Shown here: in pieces, positions 1 through 8,665 of the stretch
How the letters are laid out: every line of letters starts with the position of its first letter
How positions within the stretch are numbered: position 1 is the first letter of the stretch
Assembly: GCA_015501075.1 (NCBI GenBank)
Contig: JADNYJ010000662.1
Span: forward strand, 1 to 16,717
Direction of reading: 5' to 3'
Source: Gymnopilus junonius
Taxonomy: Eukaryota; Basidiomycota; Agaricomycetes; Agaricales; Galerinaceae
DNA length: 16,717 nt
The notes under the pieces: generated by a model
Database searches by the model: none
Seen by the model: the letters and a program-made list of their open reading frames with translations, nothing else
Told to the model about the DNA's origin: nothing
Position numbers and translations under genes: made by a program

Positions 1-336
1 CCCGTGCCAGGAATCATTAAGCTAGCATCTCCTCTGGGCCCAACTATGCCTATCTACTCTTCAAATCCTCACCTCGTCCAAGTAGGTCCATTCCAAGATC
101 AACCACCCACTCATTTGCTTGGTCGATGTCATGCCCTCTGCGTGGTCCTAACAGTCGTTGGGTTCACCCTGGCCCTTCTGGGTATCCTATGCTTCGCATG
201 GGATCGCCTGCCACTGAGCGTCAGCATATCCTCGAGCGCTTTCATGGCCTTATGTCTGTTCGCCGGAGTGTACGTCTGGATGCAACCCGAGCCCGCAGAA
301 GGGACAAGCCCTTATATATACGTCAAGGGAGACTAA
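1..336 (+). CDS. 3' end of an unrecognised membrane protein (5' truncated by window edge)
   Basis: The frame is open from the first base to a TAA at 334-336, with no stop upstream, so this is the last ~111 codons of a gene that starts left of the window. The visible tail has a proline-rich stretch, then a hydrophobic segment at about 133-201 (around LTVVGFTLALLGILCF), a short DRLP turn, a second hydrophobic segment at about 214-282 (ending GVYVWM), and a short polar tail rich in Glu, Pro and Tyr. This suggests two C-terminal transmembrane helices joined by a very short loop. I do not recognise the family. No intron is needed in the visible part. An internal ATG at 46-48 could in principle start a small two-span protein, but the open frame beyond it favours a longer product. 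Confidence 0.5.
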   Translation, partial: PVPGIIKLASPLGPTMPIYSSNPHLVQVGPFQDQPPTHLLGRCHALCVVLTVVGFTLALLGILCFAWDRLPLSVSISSSAFMALCLFAGVYVWMQPEPAEGTSPYIYVKGD

Positions 337-884
337 GATACCCAATGGTAGGATACCCCAATTAATTCGTACATTAAGGAATGCTACTCGTGGAGATGTT
401 GTGATGAGTGCACAGATTTGAATTGACCGCCGCCTTGAAGGATACGTCGAAACTTGTAAACACCTTGACCCACCAAAGCGACAAAATGTCAGTCATCTGA
501 CGCAACGTTCAAAACCCTGGGTGTGATGTATACGTCTGACGCTGTGTGCAAGACCTTGTATTTCAGCGTTAAACCAAACCTGGGTACTTCAATACCTATC
601 AGGGGCCCTTCCACTTCCAACGCGAGCTTGTTCCTTGTATTCGCCTAGTACTTTAGTGATACGTGGCAATCCGAGAACAAAGCCGCTGCACCCGTTGCCA
701 TTGACCTGTAAATTGGCATTGTTTTTGACTGGTACAACATATTGCGCAGATAATTACTGTTATAAAAAGCTCAACTGGTCTGTGAGGCAGTTCTTCAAGC
801 AACAGTCCTCCTCAACGAAAGTTCTGGGCCTATTAACATCGTCGGCTCGCTATCTTGAAGTGCATAATCCACTAACTCGAAAAA
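337..884. other. Intergenic region, 548 bp
   Basis: This stretch separates two same-strand genes. I see no convincing coding frame: the 121-codon ORF starting at 635 overlaps the next gene in another frame and has no recognisable features. The region should hold the 3' end signals of the first gene and the promoter of the second. Confidence 0.5.
761..768 (+). promoter_or_regulatory. TATA box of the small secreted-protein gene
   Basis: TATAAAAA lies 117-124 bases before the ATG at 885, a plausible distance for a fungal core promoter. It is the only strong TATA match in the 548-bp gap before that gene. Confidence 0.45.
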
Positions 885-1324
885 ATGCATTTCAGTCGGT
901 TCACAGCAATGGCCACCTTTTTTTGGCTGCCCTTCCCTCAGGTAATGCCTGCTCCAAATACTGGTCGTCCCATTACACGTATGCTCACTACAGTGATTGA
1001 TTTAAGTCATGTCTTCCCCTGCTCCTATCGACACGACCTTACCAAATTTGGTAACGCCAAAGAATTCGTTGAACGAATTGTCTATGGTCGAAGTTAGTAC
1101 ATTGTAGAGCATTTTGTTCCCTGACACTGACAAATTCCCCTGTTCAGTATGCTGGGGATGGCACTACTGCATCCAGCACTATCATCCTCAGCGTGTCTGC
1201 GACATCCGTATCACCTTCCACTGCCTCTTCAACATCTATTTCTAGAGGCGAAAAACTGCACACGACGTATCCATGGTCAGTAGGACTCGCAGCATTTGCA
1301 GGAGTCATCGTAACCATTCTATAA
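885..1324 (+). CDS. Small secreted, Ser/Thr-rich, possibly GPI-anchored protein
   Basis: Proposed exons are 885-963, 1007-1092 and 1148-1324, with introns of 43 nt (964-1006) and 55 nt (1093-1147, GTTAGT...TTCAG with a CTGAC branch-like site). The joined frame is 342 nt, giving 113 aa. The start has an AAAA context. The protein begins MHFSRFTAMATFFWLPFP, a short basic then hydrophobic leader, passes through Pro/Asn/Leu-rich sequence, then a Ser/Thr-rich stretch (TASSTIILSVSATSVSPSTA), and ends with a hydrophobic tail (SVGLAAFAGVIVTIL) directly before the stop. Leader, Ser/Thr-rich body and hydrophobic C-terminus are the layout of fungal GPI-anchored cell-surface proteins; that function is inferred. 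The third exon is the best supported. The first intron is unusually short and its donor (GTCGTC) is weak, so the N-terminus may differ. No family recognised. Confidence 0.5.
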
Positions 1325-1536
1325 CCCTGGTCGAGATGAATAATGTGCAACGCTCTTCTATATCTTCAGTTGCTGGTTCAACACGTAATTGCACTCTTTG
1401 TTATCCACAAGTTATTATTTAATACACATACCTAAATGACTTTAGTCGCCATCGTTAATTTATTTATCGTCCTTATCTGATATCATTTGGAGCGTCGGCA
1501 ATGTGCTTTATGCAATTTGTAATGGTTGATTTGGCT

Positions 1537-4500
1537 TCATTGACTCGGGAGATTGAAGTGCACTGCATTTGCCCTTGACCCATCTCCACCTCTCGGGCCT
1601 GGCCTTTGGGTACGCAAGACGCCAACACCATGAATGTGGTAATGCTCGCCAACTACTTCCTTGACAGCAACCATTAGCCGGTCAAGTCGGCTGAGAATGC
1701 TGAAGGCAGTAGCAATCCCAACACAAAACATGCTAGATGCAGATATGTGTGAAGCGAAGATAATCCTAATGGGTTATGGAGAGTTAAACATACAGATATT
1801 GCTCATCCTTCAACGTGTCCATCGATAACGTCCGAGGTAGTCCATAATCGTCCTCCGAATCCTTGTGTATGGCGTTGAGCCCGCGATACTCCAACATGAA
1901 ACGGTCCACTAGCGGGCAAGGTGTGATCTGAGGAAGCGGGCTACCGGTACGCAAGGCAAACGACATCATGGCTTATTTGCCAAATTTTTGAGGAAATAGC
2001 TCGAAAAGAATAAAATGCGACTCACAAATCACGGCGAGCACATCCCCTTGAAAATCTGGGTTTATAAATCTCGTCCTACGCAAAAAAGCCCTGGACCAAG
2101 CTGGATCCATGTGTTCCAGGACAGACATGAGATGGGAAAGAAAATAAGATATTCCTCTAAAATGAGAGATGCATTGGAATGAGCAATCTGGGACATCAAA
2201 CAGGCGGATTCACATTTGTAGATCGACAATCTTTTGGTATCTATCTGCAGGCCACCGTCCTTGCAGTGAGAACTGCCACGAAGCATGAGAGGATGAGTAC
2301 CTTAGATCCTACTTATATTAGCCGCGCGTACCTCATAGCCCACATTTATTCTCATGGCCAACAGCCTTCCAAGCTTATTGCGAACTGCCAAGAGCGTGGA
2401 GATAATCTCCTGAATCTCTGGCTCGTACTTGGTGTTGGCAAATGAGAGAATGGAACAGTAAACGGTGCCTATTTCAGCAGAAGTCGTGGCAAGCAGGTGG
2501 CGTTGATACCCGCGTATCGTAGTTGATGGAGGAAAGAAAGATGCGATGCTGAAAAACGTGTTCAATATAGCGCCCCCAACTGCAAATTTAGATACTTACA
2601 AGGCAGCAGAAACACCGCACGTAACCGTGATAAAGCGTCTCTAGAACATCCTATAAAAATTTGCCGTAACGTGCCGGAAGGAGAGTAATACATACCCAAG
2701 CAACAGACCATCCGTAACCAGGATTACCTGGCAAATCAAGGCGTACATCTTGATAGGAATACCCAATAACCTGATCATGAAAATGGTAAGCGTCGCTAGA
2801 GTAATATGAGCGGGGAGTCTCACAAGACTAGCTGTAACAAAGAATACAAAATTACGCAATATAGGAACGGGCCAGTATAGTCTGGCATAGAAGAAAAACG
2901 GGAAACAGACAGCAGATACGGCTGCCAACCCGTACGAATTCCCATGACCAGACCCACAAGAAATATACCTGTCGTGTAGCCAATCAATCAGCTTGATAAC
3001 ACAAGAGGAACGTAGATGTTGGTGACCATACCACATGATCATTCCTACGAGAGCACCGAAAAAGGTACTCGTGATCCGTGCCCAGAGAGCAAACGTCGTA
3101 TCTCCTTGAAAACGCGCAAGCGCCATTTGTCCCATAAAACTATTGTTCATTAGAAAATGAATGAATGAGGGTGTAGAGTATATAGAGACCCACATTCCCC
3201 AAACGAATCGGTTTTCTGAAGAAATTGAGAATTTTAGATCAGAATTAGTGTGAAGGCATGGCTAACCGTAAGCAAACTTAGCAGAATGTCTTAACAAGCT
3301 TGGCAAGGCAAGCGTTACTGAAAGCAGACCTCCCTTCAATGCAAAGAGTACATTCCCGGAACCAAGGCTCAAGAAAGCTTTGTGTATGTTGACCATCACA
3401 GCCTCAAACAAGTTCCTGGGTGGTAAATGGTCTGGATCACGTCGCTGTGGAAGACCAAGATCATCGTTGGCCTCGATAGGAAAGGCAGGGCCGGTAATTT
3501 TAGAAGGTATAAGAGGATCCGTCGTAGAACGCTGAGGATTATAGTCTGCAGAAGGATTGGTGCGGCCACGCCCTTGAATAACATCTATAAAGAAATCTAT
3601 CTAAGACAGAAGAAAAGGCATGATGGATCATTAGGTTGAATGTACCGGATCATCATCTTCGTTTGCGCTATCAACTGGTTCTGAAAGCGACCAGAAATTC
3701 CACTTTGTCTTCATGATTCTCCGCAGAGGTATCCAAAGTTGACAATGATGTCGAGCGTCTTCCAGCTTGAGAATTTCGTCTAGCTATAAGAATATGCTTA
3801 GCGATGACAAGCCCCTTTTTAGAAGAAAACCAAGAAAGACCGAGATTATACAATTTCAAGGATGATAGAAGCGAGCTGCATCAAGTTGTATTGATAGAGA
3901 AAGCAATTGAATAAACAACGATGCGGAGGCATCCCACGCTTTTCTTCTGTTGCTGGGCGTCCTCCATATTTCTCTTCCTCATGGAAACCTTGGTCATGGA
4001 ACACGTTGCTTTGGCGGTCTTCCGGCGTTGGTGCTGTCGTATCTTCAGGAGGCTGAGAGGGTGGAGAATTCGGTCGAGAACGGCGAGTGGGATTCTGAAT
4101 GTCTTCTTCAAAGGCGTATCGATACGGCTCAAGCACTGCGTGCCTTTAGCGACGAGTCAGAATCGAAGACGAGGCGATGGAAGAAGATAATGAAAAATAT
4201 CGATAAAGCTCCGTCGGTGGTACGAAGGGTGGTATGAAGGGTGGTAAACAGTAGAAAGGTCGAAAAAAACGCACCTCTCCAGCGTTCTGAAAGATTCCAA
4301 GGCAATAGCGAGCCTATCCCTAACCTCGCAAATTTTCCTGAATCTTTCGTCCCTTGCCTTGAGCTCTTTTCTTAGTTTTTGGGGACCCTCTCCTACCAAG
4401 TCGAGTAAGCTGATAAATAAGTTACGAGTTGGCCGATTGTTGTCGAGCTTATAAGGGAAGAGACCAAGAGAAGATAAAAACTCTGGAAGACGGGCATTGC

Positions 4501-6534
4501 GAACACTGGATATCCAATCTTTCGCAGCTGTCACTCCAACAGAGCACACTTCGAGTAGAGGTGTACAACTGGCATAGTGTTTATACATAATAATCAAAAA
4601 AGACAAAGTGTGACATATCAAGTGAACAAGGTATTAAAATTGTATAAGACTTCATGAACATACCTATTTTTCACCATCACCCTGATCTTCTCATTCCACT
4701 CATCCTCGTTGGGATCCATAAGCACCATTGCCTCTAAATTAAGATATCTTTGCGACTCAAATATTCCAACAGCATATTCGGCTTTCCTTTCACTTGTATG
4801 TTCCATCAGAAGAGAAGAATGCAGGAGGTGATGAGGCATTGTGGAGTCAAGTCCATCATTGTGGTGGTGTGAGTGATGAGAATGGGGGGATAAAATACAT
4901 CGTGGAAATGCAAATGAGATTGAGAGGTTGAATGCGTCCGGTAATGTGAATGTCTGCGGCGCCTCGGAGACGCTTGAAGTGATGGCGTTGTACCCGTTGA
5001 AGTTCGCGAAGTAGCCCTGGATAAATAGTCTCTGGGAGTACCCGGAGTGGTGGAATGGGAAGAAGTGCGTATTGTCCCCGGAAATCGTTCTCTTGAAAGG
5101 TCGACCAAAGAAAAATAAACGCCCAATCCATCCATGCGACCGGCGAGCCTTTTGAGCTTGCCTTGGAATGCAATAAAATCATCCGGGGCAAATCTTGCAT
5201 ATATCAAATCATTTTTCAGTAGTCTACCTGCAGCGGCCAAGGTTACCAGCTCAGTCTCACAAGATCTTGCATCTTTACGGAGGATATTAAGGGAGGGAGC
5301 AAACTCGGCCGAGTTCAAAGGTGTTGCAAGTAATTTGGCATGGTCAGATAATGCTGAGAGCACGGGGGTTAAAGACGAAGAAAGACGGGTAGTGAAGACG
5401 GCCGATATTGTCGACGGAAAGACAAGAAGAGAAAACACAAGGGCAACTGCGGTATGCAGAGAGATTGGTACAAGGACCGCACGCGAAATTGGGTAGAATG
5501 GATAGGGAAAAAGGGCCGCGTTCGTCAAGCATATATCTATTACGGGTCAGTAGAATAAAAAGGTCTAAGAAAAGGTTTAACGTACCCATTACCAGACAGG
5601 AAATAACACAAGGAAAGAAAAACGGACCGCGACCTCGATTGGCCCGGACCCAGAGAATAAAGGCGCTCCCGAAAAAAATGAACACTCCTATAATGATAGA
5701 TGGACGAGCTTCAATGTATTTTCCATCAATTACTTGCCCCAGAGTGGCGCTCGGGACGTGCACATGCCTGGCAAGATTCGCAAGGAAAATGCCCAAACAG
5801 CTCCAGCTAAATGGAAATGGGATTAGTAGATTACTCAGTCTGAAGTAAGTATGACGAGATAAAAACTTACGCCGACGACAAACAACACATGGACAAGAAA
5901 AGGAATTCCCGCTCCAGGACTGCTATGAAGGCATCACTAGGAGGAGATAGAAACACAGCTAAAGATGAGGTCAGATGCGGTGCCATAATTTCTGGATTGT
6001 AAACATACCTATAAGAATCAGGAAACCAGCTGAGCCCATCATTAGTTCAACTTTGGGAATCACAAAAAGCACAAGTGATATCCATCCCGCCAATGCACAG
6101 CGAATAACGGGTTTGATTTTGCTCCATGTCCAATTCTGAGGAATCCAGGCGTAGTTGCTGGATAAATATGACTTTAACGGCACCGTCCATCTCAGTACAC
6201 GCCTCATAGCACTCACAGTGCAGAAAACAGATGATGGGGAGGAGGAAAAGCAGGGGTCAGAATCCGGCCTGACTATCTTGGCCGGCAAGTTCGCCTTATC
6301 CTCTACGGCAGTAGCATTTGAGCCGGAGACGAGATACCGATCTTCGTCGCTGTCCCCTGTCCTGACACGCTCTGTCCATGCGGATCTTTTGGCTTTCCCC
6401 CCTGCACTTGCATTGACTAAGTGAACGACTGGATGACCGAAAGTTTGATCATTCTTCTCTGCTTCACACTCGACTTGGGAGGGCCCCAAACGCTATGACG
6501 GCTTACAACGGAAGCAGATTTCAAACACCGCCAT
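1537..6534 (-). CDS. ArAE/FUSC-family membrane transporter (putative ER transporter, BRE4-like), one frameshift
   Basis: Exons (right to left): 6507-6534, 6009-6428, 5871-5958, 5586-5806, 4664-5536, 4275-4568, 3852-4143, 3646-3783, 3267-3600, 3194-3215, 3032-3139, 2824-2968, 2696-2770, 2600-2640, 2332-2548, 2214-2272, 2026-2156, 1794-1971, 1537-1732. All introns are GT-AG, 45-131 nt. The product would be ~1,286 aa. Order of parts: polar N-terminus; first membrane bundle from WIPQNWTWSKIKPVIRCA (residue ~105), with LSPPSDAFIAVLEREF and NAALFPYPFYPI; a Ser/His-rich linker; FESQRYLNLEA; PPHRCLFNC; a second bundle from RFVWGIFMGQMALARFQGDTTF with FPFFFYARLYWP; PPSTTIRGYQR; and a C-terminal domain with SPLPQITPCPL and ATAFSILSRLDRLMVA. 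This matches fungal proteins with ArAE_2_N, FUSC_2 and BRE4-type domains; the substrate is unknown. The first exon and ATG (6534) are the least certain: the frame of the next exon meets a stop at ~6493 with no good ATG before the membrane part. One base is missing at 4884-4889. Confidence 0.85.
4216..4246 (+). repeat. Short tandem repeat in a transporter intron
   Basis: Almost three copies of an 11-12 bp unit of the form GGGTGGTAYGAA lie inside the longest intron of the transporter gene (4144-4274, 131 nt). Slippage of this unit may explain why this intron is about twice as long as its neighbours. Confidence 0.6.
4884..4889 (-). other. Single-base frameshift in a homopolymer (G6 on +) inside the transporter gene
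   Basis: In exon 4664-5536 the reading frame that encodes the first membrane bundle and the Arg/Ser/His linker (ending SQSHLHFHDVFYPP) shifts at a run of six C on the coding strand. Downstream the family-conserved FESQRYLNLEA lies in the frame reached if one more C were present. The 19 exons sum to 3,860 nt, which is 3n-1, the value expected for one missing base. No GT-AG intron bridges the two frames without deleting conserved sequence. Either a sequencing error or a real inactivating deletion. Confidence 0.75.
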
Positions 6535-6552
6535 TGAATTTCTCCATCTCCC

Positions 6553-6562
6553 TTCACGACGA
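6553..6562 (+). repeat. Target-site duplication, left copy
   Basis: TTCACGACGA directly abuts the left inverted repeat and is repeated exactly at 7653-7662. The two preceding C bases also match on both sides, but on the right they belong to the inverted repeat, so the duplication is read as 10 bp. Confidence 0.85.
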
Positions 6563-6596
6563 GGACCCAGGGTAATGGTAGGGGAGCCCAGATGCC
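6563..6596 (+). repeat. Terminal inverted repeat, left
   Basis: Pairs with 7619-7652; 32 of 34 positions match, with differences at positions 25 and 32. It starts with GGACCC. Confidence 0.85.
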
Positions 6597-6597
6597 A

Positions 6598-6741
6598 ATC
6601 CGGACAAAAATTGTTGAAAATTGGTCAAAAAGCCAGGTGCCGATCCGGACAAAATGGGTCGAAATCGGTCGTATAGCCTGATCGACCATCTGGACAAAAC
6701 TCGTGAGCACGGTTGAGGGTCGGGTACCCTATCCGGACATA
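6598..6741 (+). repeat. Left subterminal array of ATCCGGACAAA-like units
   Basis: Copies start at 6598, 6643, 6688 (ATCTGGACAAA) and 6731 (ATCCGGACATA), spaced 45, 45 and 43 bp. The spacer before each copy is also related (CCAGATGCCA, CCAGGTGCCG, CCTGATCGACC), so the true unit is a diverged ~45-bp tandem repeat. Confidence 0.75.
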
Positions 6742-6829
6742 TTCCCGGTTGGTGCATTGGTCAAATTTGGGCCTCCCATGTCGCACTTGAGTATCTTCAT
6801 CTCATCGTAGCGCGTTCGAGTCCTCAAGA

Positions 6830-7339
6830 ATGTTAATATTTCTTGCGACTTTTAGGTGGTCTTTTTTACAGCTCAACCGTAATTGTAGTTTGCTTATGTT
6901 TTTAATAAAAAATGATTTGCCAGTGCACATCGCACTGGCACATATGCAACTCCTCCTCTGCACCCCTTTCGTCACATTGGCTTTATTCAACAACTTTTTT
7001 TCTCCGGCTGGAGTCGAAACACTACCAATAATATGGAGGACCAGACCGAGGATGGCTCTTCAAGTCTTTCAGTACCGAAATCATGGTCGGGAATTTCGAG
7101 CTGTGACAGATGCCACTGTCATTTTTCAAACTAAGCAATTCCTCATCATACCTTCCTTCCAATTCCTCTGCCTTCTCGATGCCAAGATTCCAGACAATAC
7201 CCTCAACGGCTCCTTTATCGAGATGCCTGATCTAGACCTAGAGCACTTCAGAGCTTTGAAAGATGCCAATGAGCAGATAGTGGCTGCATTGAAACTTTCG
7301 AGGAAAAGGAAGGTTGAGGGGCTGGATCTTGAAGAGTAA
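6830..7339 (+). CDS. Cargo ORF of the TIR element, unrecognised
   Basis: The ORF runs 169 codons from ATG 6830 to TAA 7337-7339 and lies wholly inside the element, between the two motif arrays. The first part is hydrophobic and not protein-like, so the true start may be later. An ATG at 7032 has a good context (AATAATGGAGG); reading MEDQTEDGSSSLS from there and removing a possible intron (7071-7136, GTACCG...CTAAG) joins the ORF frame with phase kept. The shared C-terminal part is the most convincing: IPSFQFLCLLDAKIPDN, then a charged helix-like end with ALKDANEQIVAALKL, a basic SRKRK patch and an acidic end. I do not recognise it and see no DDE or other transposase motif. It could be a captured host-gene fragment or an element-specific protein. 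Confidence 0.35.
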   Translation: MLIFLATFRWSFLQLNRNCSLLMFLIKNDLPVHIALAHMQLLLCTPFVTLALFNNFFSPAGVETLPIIWRTRPRMALQVFQYRNHGREFRAVTDATVIFQTKQFLIIPSFQFLCLLDAKIPDNTLNGSFIEMPDLDLEHFRALKDANEQIVAALKLSRKRKVEGLDLEE

Positions 7340-7488
7340 TGACATAGTATTTGATCATCTGGTACAGTACATACCCTAGATTCTCTCTAAAATACGTCTA
7401 TCGCTACGTAGTTTGGTATTCTGATGCTCGTAGTACATTTTGCGACCACCCAGGCAAGTTTTCCCGCTCCAGGAGGCCGAATCCGGCG

Positions 7489-7606
7489 ATCCGGACAAAT
7501 TTTGGGCGAAATTTTGGCCATATCCCCCTATCCGGACAAATCTGGAAATTTTTTGGGTAGGCCAGGTGCCATCCGGACAAATTTGGGGGGGTCCTGTCCG
7601 GACAAA
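7489..7606 (+). repeat. Right subterminal array of ATCCGGACAAA-like units
   Basis: Copies start at 7489, 7530, 7571 and 7596 (GTCCGGACAAA), spaced 41, 41 and 25 bp. They have the same orientation as the left array. The string GCCAGGTGCC before the 7571 copy also precedes the 6643 copy on the left. Confidence 0.75.
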
Positions 7607-7618
7607 AAGGTCAATTTC

Positions 7619-7652
7619 GGGATCTGGCCTCCCCTACCATTACCCTGGGTCC
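7619..7652 (-). repeat. Terminal inverted repeat, right
   Basis: Reverse complement of the left terminus, 32 of 34 matching. On the + strand it ends CCATTACCCTGGGTCC. Confidence 0.85.
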
Positions 7653-7662
7653 TTCACGACGA
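7653..7662 (+). repeat. Target-site duplication, right copy
   Basis: An exact second copy of TTCACGACGA directly follows the right inverted repeat. Removing the element plus one copy rejoins sequence that reads as a continuous 5' region of the transporter gene. Confidence 0.85.
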
Positions 7663-7737
7663 TCCATTTCGTATGTCGGAAGATGTCGGGCTACATACAT
7701 GTAGCGGGCTGTCGGCAGCGGCCTTGATAATATTTGT

Positions 7738-8130
7738 TCAAGATATATGGACTGATATGGATGGGGATTGGATTGGACAAGTATTCCAAATATAAACATG
7801 CTCGTCTGGGATCCGCAACCTTCACCAGGGAGTACCAAGGTCAGAAGGGTGATCAACAAGATGTTTCGTAAGGGCTTCGAGGATTCAAGCTAGGGTGGCC
7901 TGTACTCACCTAAACGCAATTGGTCGCTTTTCACTACACGGAAGGCTGGTGATACGCAACCGTTTGACTTTGACGGCGTCTTTCGTTGCCTGTTCTTGGC
8001 TCATTCGGGGTGTATTGCTGAGATTAAAAGCATCGAAGATTGCATCCAACCAATCTGCATATGCCGATGTCCTTATAGACTTTCATCGGCTTTTATGTTT
8101 TTTTGGAAGGTGCATCGTCTTTCGAGCCAT
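7738..8130 (-). pseudogene. Possible gene relic with an in-frame TGA
   Basis: From ATG 8130 the frame reads a short basic start (MARKTMHLPKKHKSR), hits TGA at 8083-8085, then continues without stops through KSIRTSAYADWLDAIFDAFN and a basic stretch to a strong donor (AG|GTGAGT) at 7910. A 90-nt intron (7820-7909) with a CTGAC branch-like site leads in phase to a second exon 7738-7819 ending in TGA. The middle part has ordinary protein-like composition, but no family is recognised. The in-frame stop, small size and location next to two mobile elements suggest a decayed gene. Alternatively the real first exon lies elsewhere and splices into an acceptor such as TATGCAG before GATTGG. Low certainty. 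Confidence 0.25.
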
Positions 8131-8211
8131 GTCTTAGGTAGTCTCTCGTAGACAGACGTCGATATCTCTAAGTGTACACTAGGGTGTACGATATATGACG
8201 GTCTGTTTTTA

Positions 8212-8665
8212 ACCGCACCCCCAAAACCGCGCCAGAAAATCTTTATGTAATCTGTTGAGTTCGAATTCCTATCAATTGCCGTGTGGGCTTAGTTCGACTG
8301 TGTTTTGATAGAGCCTTCTGAGGGAAAAGTGTTTCTAAAGCGTTCTAGAGTATGCCATTTAAAATTGAAAATTTTTGACTTGGTTTGGTGGTCGAGCGAG
8401 ACCGGGATCGATGAAGGAGGTACTTTCAAGTGCACATGACCTGCGCAAGAACCGTGTCGCGTGTAATTTACCTGCGGTCTCAAATCACATAACAAGGAGG
8501 AGAGCTCTGGCTAAAAATCTTTGTGTAGACTTCTTAGATCCAATGGACAGTACTCAAGTCTTAAAATCAATGAAAACTCTAGCCTGCCGGGTTGAATGGA
8601 CGCGACGACGTTTGAAAGTCCGAAGATTACATAAACATTTTCTGGCGCAGTTTTAGGGGCGTGGT
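8212..8665. mobile_element. 454-bp MITE-like element with 42-bp TIRs and TA duplication
   Basis: The termini at 8212-8253 and 8624-8665 are inverted repeats matching at 37 of 42 positions; both contain GCGCCAGAAAAT and TTTATGTAATCT. Each end is flanked by TA (8210-8211 and 8666-8667), the target duplication of Tc1/mariner-type elements. Four of the five mismatches are transitions. An internal 93-codon ORF (8375-8653) has no recognisable transposase motif and is probably chance. The likely status is a non-autonomous copy. Confidence 0.7.

Larger units (their letters stand above)
6563..7652. mobile_element. 1,090-bp TIR element with 10-bp target duplication and cargo ORF, non-autonomous
   Basis: The ends are inverted repeats of 34 bp with 2 mismatches (first 24 identical, beginning GGACCCAGGGTAATGGTAGG) at 6563-6596 and 7619-7652. 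The flanks carry the perfect direct repeat TTCACGACGA at 6553-6562 and 7653-7662. Inside each end, an array of ATCCGGACAAA-like motifs is present in the same orientation at both ends, not mirrored. The centre (about 6781-7470) has no motif copies and holds an ORF. No transposase is visible, so movement would need one in trans. A 9-10 bp duplication is most often seen with Mutator-like elements, so that is the best guess, but the terminal sequence was not matched to any named family. It lies 28 bp upstream of the proposed transporter ATG. Confidence 0.85.

Noticed and set aside
635..1000. 121-codon ORF overlapping the small surface-protein gene
   Set aside because: Out of frame with the better-supported gene, runs across its TATA box and has no features.
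4806..5200. An intron as the explanation for the frame change in the transporter
   Set aside because: Every in-phase GT-AG choice either lacks an acceptor before the conserved downstream frame or removes conserved sequence (YFSLVDLSRERFP). The 3n-1 exon sum fits a one-base loss better.
6417..6757. Minus-strand ORFs running from the element into the first transporter exon
   Set aside because: They read through the inverted repeat and motif array, so the repeating residues come from the repeats and not from a gene.
8178..8193. GTACAC...GTGTAC short inverted repeat near the left end of the TA-flanked element
   Set aside because: Six-base arms are too short to mean anything without further context.
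8375..8656. 93-codon ORF inside the 454-bp TA-flanked element
   Set aside because: It extends into the right inverted repeat and shows no transposase motif.
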